Virus record (IMG/VR): IMGVR_UViG_3300012920_000280
Location: 1 to 23,180 of that record
Length of the DNA stretch: 23,180 nucleotides
DNA from: a virus
Direction: 5' to 3' (one strand)
Every line of letters begins with the position of its first letter. The first letter of the stretch is position 1. Position numbers and translations under genes: made by a program. Below are positions 6,420 through 15,300 of this stretch, in pieces. Under the pieces are notes generated by a model. It did no database searches and was not told the DNA's origin. It saw only the letters and a list, made by a program, of their open reading frames with translations.

Positions 6420-8372
6420 ATGGCAAAGGCAAACAAAACAGATTTAGTCCAAAAGGATGTTAAACTCATTGGAAAGGATTTTGGAGAGTTAAGAAAAAAC
6501 TTAATTGATTTTTCTAAAACTTATTTCCCAAACACCTTTAATGATTTTAACGAATCATCACCAGGTATGATGTTTATTGAAATGGCATCTTATGTAGGTG
6601 ATGTATTATCCTTTTATACAGATACTCAATTAAGAGAATCTCTACTAACTAACGCAGAAGAAAAATCAAACCTTTTCAACTTAGCATCAGTATATGGTTA
6701 CAAACCAAAAAATGTTTGTCCAGCATCTGTAACATTAGATGTGTTTCAGTTAGTACCAGCTAAAGGTAGTGGTGATGATGTACGACCTGATTACGATTAC
6801 GCATTAAAAGTATCTAGTGGTATGGTGGTAGGTTCAGATTCAAATTCCAAAGTAGAATTCAGAACACAATTTGATTTAGATTTTTCTGTATCATCTTCAT
6901 TTAATCCAACTGAAGTTTCAGTATATCAAATTAATGAAAATAATAATGAGCCAATTTACTATCTTTTAAAGAAACAAATTAAAGCTTCAAGTGGTTCAGA
7001 AAGAGAACAAACATTTACATTTGATTCTCCAAAAATTTATGATAAAATAAAAATAACAGATGACCAAATTGTTAAAATAAAATCAATAAAAGATTCAGAT
7101 GATGATTTGTGGACTGAAGTTCCATTCTTAGCACAAGATACTGTATTTGAACAAATAGAAAATAACGAAGATAACTCTACAAAGTATCAACCTTATAGTG
7201 GTGATACACCATTCTTATTAGAATTAAAAAGAGTACCTAAACGATTTATAACTAGATTCGAATCAGAAACAGAATTAGTAGTACAGTTTGGAGCTGGTAT
7301 ATCTGCGAATGCTGATGAAGAAATTATTCCTAATCCTGATAATGTGGGTTCTGCTCTATATCAGAATACAAGTGATATTGACCAAACAATAGACCCATCA
7401 AACTTTTTATATACTAAAACATATGGTGTTGCACCATCTAACACAACACTAACCGTTAAGTATTTAGTTGGTAATGGTGTTGAAGATAATGTACCTGCCA
7501 AAGATTTAACATCTATTGTTAGTAGAATATTTGAAAATGATAACACTATAAATCTAAATCAGAATACTTTAAGATTTATTCAAAACTCATTGGCAGTTAC
7601 TAATCCTGAACCAGCAGTTGGTGGTAGAAGTAAAGAATCTGAAGATGAGATTCGTAACAATGCGATGGCTTATTTTGCGGCTCAAAACAGAACAGTTAGT
7701 AGAGAAGATTACATTATGAGATGTTATGCACTTCCATCACAATTTGGTTCTGTGGCAAAAGCATACTTAGTACAAGATTATCAAATAGAAACTCAATTGA
7801 ATCAAGATAAACCAGAAGTTGGTACAGCAGTTACAGAAAAACCAAATCCATTGGCACTTAATTTATATACTTTAGGGTATGATAAAAATAAGAAAGTAAC
7901 TCAATTAAATCCTGCTACTAAAAACAATTTAAAAAATTACCTTTCATATTACAGAATCTTAACTGATGCTGTTAATATTAAAGATGCATACATCGTAAAC
8001 ATTGCTATTAACTTTGATATTGTAGTTTTACCTGATTACAATTCCAACGAAGTTCTTCTAAAATGTGTTGCGGCTTTAAAAGATTATTTTAATATAGATA
8101 ATTGGAAAGTAAATCAACCAATAAACTTATCACAAATTTATGTTTTATTAGATAAAGTAGATGGAGTACAAACTGTACCAAGACCTAATTCTGATGGTGA
8201 GGGTGGTTTACAAATTAAAAATAAGTTTGATGGAACTTATTCACCAAACAAATATGATATTAAAAAGGCTAGTAGATTGGGTATTATATATCCACCTAAA
8301 GACCCTTCCATATTTGAAGTTAAGTATCCTAATGTAGATATAAGGGGTAAGGTTGTAACACAATCTTTCTAA
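6420..8372 (+). CDS. gp6: Baseplate wedge protein, gp6-like (gpJ superfamily)
   Basis: At 650 residues it is close to T4 gp6 (660). The N-terminal signature FNESSPGMMFIEMASYVGDV (43-62) followed by LSFYTDTQLRESLL is the typical gp6/gpJ start. The second conserved block lies at 401-453: GGRSKESEDEIRNNAM, then AQNRTVSREDYIMRCYALPS and QFGSVAKAYL, the gpJ-like domain. The C-terminal part (about 500-600) has helix-strand repeats consistent with the dimerisation domain. In the assembled particle gp6 forms the ring of the baseplate together with gp25 and gp53. The gene continues directly into an AAGGAG (8371-8376) that serves the next start. No interruption is seen. Confidence 0.92.
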   Translation: MAKANKTDLVQKDVKLIGKDFGELRKNLIDFSKTYFPNTFNDFNESSPGMMFIEMASYVGDVLSFYTDTQLRESLLTNAEEKSNLFNLASVYGYKPKNVCPASVTLDVFQLVPAKGSGDDVRPDYDYALKVSSGMVVGSDSNSKVEFRTQFDLDFSVSSSFNPTEVSVYQINENNNEPIYYLLKKQIKASSGSEREQTFTFDSPKIYDKIKITDDQIVKIKSIKDSDDDLWTEVPFLAQDTVFEQIENNEDNSTKYQPYSGDTPFLLELKRVPKRFITRFESETELVVQFGAGISANADEEIIPNPDNVGSALYQNTSDIDQTIDPSNFLYTKTYGVAPSNTTLTVKYLVGNGVEDNVPAKDLTSIVSRIFENDNTINLNQNTLRFIQNSLAVTNPEPAVGGRSKESEDEIRNNAMAYFAAQNRTVSREDYIMRCYALPSQFGSVAKAYLVQDYQIETQLNQDKPEVGTAVTEKPNPLALNLYTLGYDKNKKVTQLNPATKNNLKNYLSYYRILTDAVNIKDAYIVNIAINFDIVVLPDYNSNEVLLKCVAALKDYFNIDNWKVNQPINLSQIYVLLDKVDGVQTVPRPNSDGEGGLQIKNKFDGTYSPNKYDIKKASRLGIIYPPKDPSIFEVKYPNVDIRGKVVTQSF

Positions 8373-8381
8373 GGAGATAAT

Positions 8382-10412
8382 ATGATTTATAGAATATACG
8401 GACAAAAAGATACTACATTATACGAACAAAATCTTCGTAAAGACCAGAACGTCGGTAAGGATGAAATCCTCGAAGTTACTAAATTTTATGATGAGGATAC
8501 AAATGAGATATGGATTGGTAACAGTAGAATACTTTCTCAGTTTGATTTAACTGAAGTATCTGAATCAGTAGCAAGTGGTGATATTGGTAATAATATTAAA
8601 TACCAACTTAACTTAACTTCAGTACAAGAAAGTGAAGTACAAACAGAATACTCATTAGATGTATTTCCAGTATCTCAAAGTTGGGCAGAAGGTTCAGGTA
8701 AATATATAAACACACCTATAACAACGACTGGATGTAGTTGGACTAAGTTCGATGGTGTAAATACTTGGAACGTTAATTCAGCAAGTATATTTAATGGATT
8801 GACTCAATCAAATGTACCAACCGAAGGTATCTTATTAGCACAACAGTTTACATCAGGTACAGGTTCGGTGTTTTTAACAGAATCTATTAATGATATTGCA
8901 GGTAACTCACCATTTATGTTTGTTCAAAATGAACAATTAATTATTTCAGCATCTAACTTTTCAGGAACAACATTAGTATTTCCATTGTTCTTAGAAACAA
9001 GTAGAACGTATGGAGTACAGTTCCAAGTAGACCCAAATGATTTTACAGATGTACAATTTAGAATAGAAACTCCTGATGGTACAATACAAGGTGAGGAATC
9101 TTACGATAATATGGTAGGTTCTATTACAACAGCATCTACTCAATCATTTGATTTAACAACAACCTCTACAGGTGAACATAAATTAAGATTTACATTCTTT
9201 GATAACGATGGTTCTACATCATCAACTACTGGTAAGTTTGATGAAGTGTTTGTTACAGAAAAAGCAGGTAACACTTTGATATGGGAAACATTCTCAGTTA
9301 ATGAAGGTAAGTTTGTTCAAAGAAATGTTATTAAAAATTCAAATGGTGAAATACCATTTCAAGGTGTAAAGAATTCTAAACTAACATTACAAGCAGATAA
9401 TATTGGTGGAGCTGATGCTGAATACTCAAAGTATTTAGATAAGAATCTACAATACACCGTTACATCTGAATTAAACTTAGGAACATTTCCATCTTTTGGA
9501 TTTAACTTATATAATCCTAATGATTTAAAAATGAACTCTACTCAAGTAACTGGATTACAAAGTGAGTACACATCATCTTTAACTCAATCATTAGTATTTA
9601 CACCACCTCAATCAGGTGATTATAGATTCGCATATACATATTTTGCAAGTGGTTCGACTGGGGCGACTGGTTCGATTGATAATTTTAAAATAGTATATTC
9701 AGGTTCACTTCCTATAGTACAATCAACTGAAGCTTCATTCTTTAAAAATGAAGGTGGTGGTACTTGGTACACATCATCTTTGAGTAATACAAAAGTATCT
9801 CAAACGTTTACTAAATATACATCGGATTTAAATGTAGATGTAACTGATTATGTAAACGATTGGATAAGTGGTTCAAGACCTAACAATGGATTTATAATCA
9901 AACGACCTCTCACACAAGAGAGTGGTTCTGTTAGATACGGTTCATCTCAATTTTTCTCTAACGAAACACATACAATATATGTTCCTACATTAGAAGTTAA
10001 GTGGGATGATTCATCATTTGTAACAGGTTCATTATCTGCGTTAACAGCAGATGATATAATGATATATCCAAAAACATTATTATCAGAATACAAAGAAAGT
10101 TCAAGAGCCAGAATCAGAATCGTAGGTAGAGAAAGATACCCACAAAGAAGTTTTGCGGATTCTAATCCATTTACTACAATTAAATATCTCCCACAGAATA
10201 CTTATTATCAAGTAAGAGATGTTGAAACTAATTTAGTATTGATACCGTATGATACAACTTATACTAAAGTAAGTTGTGATTCGACTGGAAACTATTTTGA
10301 TTTTTGGTTCAATACTTTACAACCTGAAAGATTTTACCAATTTGAGTTCAGAGTTGATAGAGGTGGAAACAAACAATACTTCGATGGAAACGTATTTAAA
10401 GTGGTTAGATAA
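8382..10412 (+). CDS. Virion protein: DNRLRE/CBM96-like fold split by two jelly-roll-like modules
   Basis: The 676-residue product lies where T4 has gp7 and gp8. Residues 1-135 resemble the first half of a DNRLRE (CBM96) domain, including DVFPVSQSWAEGSGKY (93-108) and the aromatic CSWTKFDGVNTW (118-129). Residues about 478-541 resemble its second half: LNVDVTDYVNDWISGSRPNN, then GFIIKRPL and the VPTLEVKWDD end. Between them lie two similar beta-rich modules (about 187-293 and 335-440) sharing GE/DH/YKLRFTFF-type strands and a GSTxxTG turn, like carbohydrate-binding jelly rolls. Residues 560-676 are a further beta domain. A strong AAGGAG sits 5 bp before the ATG. A role as a peripheral baseplate or host-contact protein is inferred; no sequence match to T4 gp7 or gp8 is seen. 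Confidence 0.72.
   Translation: MIYRIYGQKDTTLYEQNLRKDQNVGKDEILEVTKFYDEDTNEIWIGNSRILSQFDLTEVSESVASGDIGNNIKYQLNLTSVQESEVQTEYSLDVFPVSQSWAEGSGKYINTPITTTGCSWTKFDGVNTWNVNSASIFNGLTQSNVPTEGILLAQQFTSGTGSVFLTESINDIAGNSPFMFVQNEQLIISASNFSGTTLVFPLFLETSRTYGVQFQVDPNDFTDVQFRIETPDGTIQGEESYDNMVGSITTASTQSFDLTTTSTGEHKLRFTFFDNDGSTSSTTGKFDEVFVTEKAGNTLIWETFSVNEGKFVQRNVIKNSNGEIPFQGVKNSKLTLQADNIGGADAEYSKYLDKNLQYTVTSELNLGTFPSFGFNLYNPNDLKMNSTQVTGLQSEYTSSLTQSLVFTPPQSGDYRFAYTYFASGSTGATGSIDNFKIVYSGSLPIVQSTEASFFKNEGGGTWYTSSLSNTKVSQTFTKYTSDLNVDVTDYVNDWISGSRPNNGFIIKRPLTQESGSVRYGSSQFFSNETHTIYVPTLEVKWDDSSFVTGSLSALTADDIMIYPKTLLSEYKESSRARIRIVGRERYPQRSFADSNPFTTIKYLPQNTYYQVRDVETNLVLIPYDTTYTKVSCDSTGNYFDFWFNTLQPERFYQFEFRVDRGGNKQYFDGNVFKVVR
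8940..9701 (+). repeat. Tandem jelly-roll-like modules inside the 676-aa protein
   Basis: Module 1 (8940-9260) and module 2 (9384-9701) align at protein level: GEHKLRFTFFDNDGST with GDYRFAYTYFASGSTG, and preceding strands TYGVQFQV with QYTVTSEL. Each ends in a DEVFV or DNFKIV strand. This points to an old internal duplication placed within a DNRLRE-like domain. Confidence 0.5.
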
Positions 10413-12340
10413 TGGCAGAAAAAAAATTAGATAAAGAAATAGATTTTAGAGAAGTAAGAAGAAATACTGCCAGTCAGATAATTTCTTATACACTTCCTAA
10501 AGTTGCTCCTGCAGGTTCACCATCCCAATATGGTAGAGTTCGTATTCCTGCAATCAATACTACGTTAAATAAAATAGAGTTTAATAGAGTACTTGATAAT
10601 GATATTGAACAATTTACAAAAACTATAAATGAGTTTAATATTGAAACAAAAAAATTAAATGAAGTATTTCTACCTGAAGAAGATATTGAAGGAACATTAG
10701 TAGAAGAACCATTAAACTTTAATGGGGAGCTAGTAAGAGTAGGTTCAGGACCATCCGCCATATTTTATATAGAAGATAATAAGTTTTACACATTTGCAGA
10801 AGGACATGGATACCTATGGCATATTATGGCTGAAAGGTTGGGTAAACCAATGGGATTCCGTATGAATGATGAGTACGATTATGCCGACCAATATGCATTA
10901 CAAAAACCAGACCCGAATGATTCTGATAATAAAATAAAATATGAAATTGATAGAGGGTGTAATCAGTATTCAGTATATAACGATGTATCATATTCAAGAA
11001 CCTCAGTTGCATATTTAGAAACAAACAAATATGCGGGTGAGTTAACTAAAGAAAAAATATTAGGTTTGGCAGCAGATTCAACATTATATGTTAAGTTTGT
11101 TAACAAAACAGATTCAAATAGATTTAAAAAAATCACAGTTACAGGACCAGATTCTACTCCGATAGAATTCAATAGACAAAAAGATAAACCTATAAGAGAA
11201 ACATTTACAACTGTTGATTCTAACTTAGATGTTGGGGTATATAAGAATCCGGGTGATGGAGATGGTGTTCTTTACAAATTTAGATTAAAGTTTAAAGGTG
11301 GTGAAGTAAAAATGATAAATCCAGTACCAGAAAGTGCAAACGCATGGAACGGAGAATCATTTAGAAAGTTTGTAATTCCAGCAAGTGAATTAAATGAAAA
11401 ACTTTGGAAAATTGAAATAGAAGAAGATGTCGCATTTTCTCCATTCTATGCACCAGGTACAACTACAGGAGAGAAAAGATGGTTAACATCACAAGGTGGT
11501 AAGATTGGACAAGGTGCTGAACTATATAGATGGACTGGTACTGAATGGGTAGAAGATACTAACAATACCGCCGTACCATACACAGTACTTGGACAAACTT
11601 ACAAATGGAATGGTAGTTTCTATGAAACATATATAGCTCCATTACCAGGTGAACCAGGTGGGCCACCACTACCACCAAACACTACGGCAGAAATAGATTA
11701 TCAAATGATGGATGGTAACTTAGAAGTACTTTATGGTGGTGACCCTCGTATGCGGGGTGGTGATAAGTTGGTAGATGATTTATGGGAAGCGGCACAAGAT
11801 ACACTTACTCAAGCCAATATTGCGGCTGGGTATCAACGAAAAGAACCGAAAACAAAATGGACTCAAAAAATCCAAAATAGAAGTTCAGGTGATGATGAAT
11901 CTAAATTATTAGATGTACTTACTCAAACTGCGGATGATTTAATACAAGGTGGTACTGGATATTTAGCTGGTAATATATTTGCAAGTGTTAATACAAACAC
12001 CAGAGCTACATCAGCTGATGTTAATGTTACATATGATGAATTGTTAGATAACTATAATTTACTTACTCAAAAAAATATGTTAATACAAACCAATGCAAAT
12101 GGTGGTAGACGTGATTTAGAACAAGCTTGGGAATTGGGAGATGGTTCATCTACTTTTGGTGGTGGTAGAGTTTCAGGTTCTGAAAAAAGAAAGAACAGAG
12201 ATAACAGAAGTCGTAAAGTTACTGTTTGGAAATCGTGTATTAAAAAACGTGCTAGTGGTAGAGAAGAAAAAGATTTATTAAGAGTGTTAGGTCATACGGC
12301 AAGAGCTATGATTCGAACTGGAAGTGGTAGGATACAATAA
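10412..12340 (+). CDS. Large baseplate/tail structural protein with duplicated C-terminal helix module
   Basis: I do not recognise the 642-residue product. Its start overlaps the previous stop as TAATG and its own stop overlaps the next ATG the same way, so it is translationally coupled. Residues 1-80 are polar and helical; residues 110-345 look like mixed alpha/beta with VRVGSGPSAIFYIEDNKFYT early on; residues 371-423 hold two RWTGTEW / KWNGSFYET motifs resembling small tail-fibre beta units and a Pro/Gly tract (PLPGEPGGPPLPP). The last 200 residues are helical with Gly-rich linkers and contain two aligned copies of a 34-residue module (483-516 and 606-639). The second copy and the C-terminus are strongly basic. 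Location between the gp6 pair and the 1814-aa protein suggests an outer baseplate component. Confidence 0.7.
   Translation: MAEKKLDKEIDFREVRRNTASQIISYTLPKVAPAGSPSQYGRVRIPAINTTLNKIEFNRVLDNDIEQFTKTINEFNIETKKLNEVFLPEEDIEGTLVEEPLNFNGELVRVGSGPSAIFYIEDNKFYTFAEGHGYLWHIMAERLGKPMGFRMNDEYDYADQYALQKPDPNDSDNKIKYEIDRGCNQYSVYNDVSYSRTSVAYLETNKYAGELTKEKILGLAADSTLYVKFVNKTDSNRFKKITVTGPDSTPIEFNRQKDKPIRETFTTVDSNLDVGVYKNPGDGDGVLYKFRLKFKGGEVKMINPVPESANAWNGESFRKFVIPASELNEKLWKIEIEEDVAFSPFYAPGTTTGEKRWLTSQGGKIGQGAELYRWTGTEWVEDTNNTAVPYTVLGQTYKWNGSFYETYIAPLPGEPGGPPLPPNTTAEIDYQMMDGNLEVLYGGDPRMRGGDKLVDDLWEAAQDTLTQANIAAGYQRKEPKTKWTQKIQNRSSGDDESKLLDVLTQTADDLIQGGTGYLAGNIFASVNTNTRATSADVNVTYDELLDNYNLLTQKNMLIQTNANGGRRDLEQAWELGDGSSTFGGGRVSGSEKRKNRDNRSRKVTVWKSCIKKRASGREEKDLLRVLGHTARAMIRTGSGRIQ
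11858..11959 (+). repeat. Helix module copy 1 (residues 483-516 of the 642-aa protein)
   Basis: First copy of a 34-residue unit with pattern W-x3-I-x2-R-x-S-G-x2-E-x2-LL-x-VL-x2-TA-x3-I-x4-G. It is acidic (GDDESK, ADD). It aligns without gaps to the copy at 12227-12328, offset 123 residues, with 14 of 34 positions identical by my reading. Confidence 0.7.
12227..12328 (+). repeat. Helix module copy 2 (residues 606-639 of the 642-aa protein)
   Basis: Second copy of the unit. Trp606, Ile610, Arg613, Ser615-Gly616, Leu622-Leu623, Val625-Leu626, Thr629-Ala630, Ile634 and Gly639 match copy 1. Acidic residues of copy 1 are replaced by Arg/Lys/His here, so the two copies have opposite charge while keeping the hydrophobic pattern. 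Confidence 0.7.
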
Positions 12341-15300
12341 TGGCTATGGATATATACGATAACGGAACAAATATACTTCTATCGAAATCACCGATAGATG
12401 AGCCAGATTTATACGCTTCAACTGATTTAGAACGTATAACGGAAGAACCTATTGCCCTAACTGAAGCCGAAATCAAAGGAGTTGAAAATAAAGATTTTGA
12501 AAGAAAATCTAAACAAGAGTTTCACATTTATTCAGGTGAAAATTTATTAGGTTCTAATTTTACTGAAATCAAATATGAAATAAATAATGATGCGGATAAT
12601 CTATATGATTACGATATTGTTTTAAAACCTGAAGATGATGTAAGAAAATCAAATATATCCAAAGGTAGTTTTTCGGTTGTTTATAACTTTTTAACTCAGA
12701 AAACAGATAAATTAAAATTAGAAAATATTTCAGCTGATGGTACAGAACTTCAGTTGATTATTGATGTAGAAAAAGGAATAGTAGATTCTAAAGAAGGATT
12801 GTTAGAGATATTTGATGATATTAATGCTGGTTCAAATGCTCAATATGTTTTAAATTTTGGTGATAATAATTTAGCCGCAATTACAAATATAGATTTTACT
12901 TTAAATGAAAGAGTTGGTTTTATAAATGATACGATACCATTTCCTACATCAACATTCCAAAATAAAAGAACAAGATTTTATCCTATATCAAATCAAGAAG
13001 GTTATTGGGCAGAAGTATTTATTGATGAAGAAGTAGTAGATTCGATACCAGCGGGTGCTACAATAATGGCAGATGTCGAAGATGCTGTACCAGAAACCAA
13101 TACAACACCATCAAATATTGTATTAGAAAATGAAGTTCCAAAACCACAAAGTACAGGTGAATCACCTGTAATGGTTTCTGCTCCTGCACCAGACCCAACT
13201 ACAAACCCATTACAAGTTCAAGCTCCATCTGAAACGAGAACGGAAGTACCATATACATTTAATTTTCAAGGGTTAACAGACCCAAAGAATGCTGAGTTAT
13301 TAAATCCAAATTCAAGACCAATACCTGAAACAACGGTAACAACAAGAACAACTACAGGTGAAAATGTTATTGTTAGTGGTAGGGATTTAGGATTAGCTCC
13401 AACACCAACAAGAGGCCAAAGTATTAGTACATCTGTTCAAAGTGGACAATCTAATCAATTGGCCCAATCAACAATGCCTACGACTGGTACATCAACATTT
13501 AAAGATAAGTTAGGTAGTAGATTATTGTTAGGTCAAAGTATTACAGTAAACCCAAGATACAGAACGACTGGTAGAGGTGCTAAGTTTAGTTTAGGATTCA
13601 ATGAAAATGATATATTAGAATATCAAATAGATAGAGATGTTACAGGTGAACCAGTTTATTACATATATGATAACGATGATGATACACTTGGGTTTATCTT
13701 ACGACCAGGTATAGATTATTTTAGATTACTAAATGGTAAACCTACTTTTAGTGAAGTACAATATTATAATCCTTTATTCAAAGATGAAAGTAATTTTAAA
13801 ACAATTACTGTAAAATTATACAAACCATTAAGGGGTGATTTACAAACAAAACCTGCCAGTATTGATAGGTTAGTAAGAAATTCTTATGTTGAAAAATTAT
13901 TAGTATATCCATTTACTAAAGTAAAAGTAAAAGAAAACTTCTCAGAACCTAACTTTAAAATTGATATGGGTACTTACGGAAAATCTGTAGGAACTGATTT
14001 AAAAAGTTGGAATGATTTATTAGATGCTAACTTAACCACATCACAACAAATTGTAGATAAGTACATTAGCTCATCTTTTACAGATAATATAAATGTGAAC
14101 TATTCAGACTTCTCTGAGTTTGTACATTACTCATCTGCTGTTGAAAGAGTAAATAACTTTAAATACAAAGTTGAATTAATTGAAAGTTTTGATAGTAGAA
14201 TTAAAACATTACAATCGGTAAGTGGTTCTGAAGCCTTAACAAACATATCTCAATCTATTACGAGAAAGAATAATGTTGTTAGTGGTATGGATGGATGGGA
14301 ACGTTGGATGTATAACGAACCATCTTCATCATTATATACACATTATAGTTCATCTGCGTTTACGTTTAAACCTTGGCCTAAGGTAAGTTCTCAGCCAGTT
14401 CAACTTATATCAGTAACCTCATCTGATAGTATAAATTATTATAACGGATTAATTGAATCGGCAAGTTATTTCGATTCTGTAAACGATGCTAGATTAACAA
14501 AATCATTACCAGCATCTATAGCTGAGGACCCGTTGAACTCAGATTACTTACTGTTCGTTGATATGATTGGACATCACTTTGATATTACATGGTCTTACAT
14601 TAAGAAACTAACCTCTATACATACTAGAGAAGAACATCCATTTGATGGTATGCCAAACGAACTTCTTTATGATGTTGCAAAATCATTAGGTTGGAAACTA
14701 TCACATGGACAAGATAGAGCTGAATTATGGAATTATGCTTTAGGTACAGATAAATTTGGTAATACTTTACAATCTGGTTCATTAGCATCTAAACCATTTG
14801 AACAATACACACATGAAGTATGGAGAAGAATTGTAAACAATATCCCATACCTTCTAAAAACAAAAGGTTCAGCGAGAGCAGTTAAAGCATTAATTTCTAC
14901 ATATGGTATTCCTCAAACATTCTTATCAATCAGAGAATATGGTGGGCCTGCGATAGAAGAAGAAAGACATATTTGGGAACATGAAAGATTTGTGTACCAT
15001 TTAAGATTTGATGGTGATAACTATATGCAAGTTCCTTTTGATAAGGTGAATGATATAGACCCAATAACTTATTTGAATAGAGACCCAAATCCTATTGATA
15101 CTATTGAATTACAAGTTCAACAAGACCACAATAGAGATACCGCTATCTTAAATAAAGATAGTAACTTTGCGGTAATATATGAATCTATATCAACTGCACA
15201 AACAAATAAAAAAGGTAACATTCACTTTTATTTAAGTGGTAGTAGTGGTTATAAATCAGCATCTATTAGTAATATAAATGTGTTTGATAAACAGATGGGT

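Noticed and set aside
10486-11172. Three - strand open frames opposite the 642-aa gene
   Set aside because: They are antisense shadows without start signals, in a region where all genes run on the + strand.
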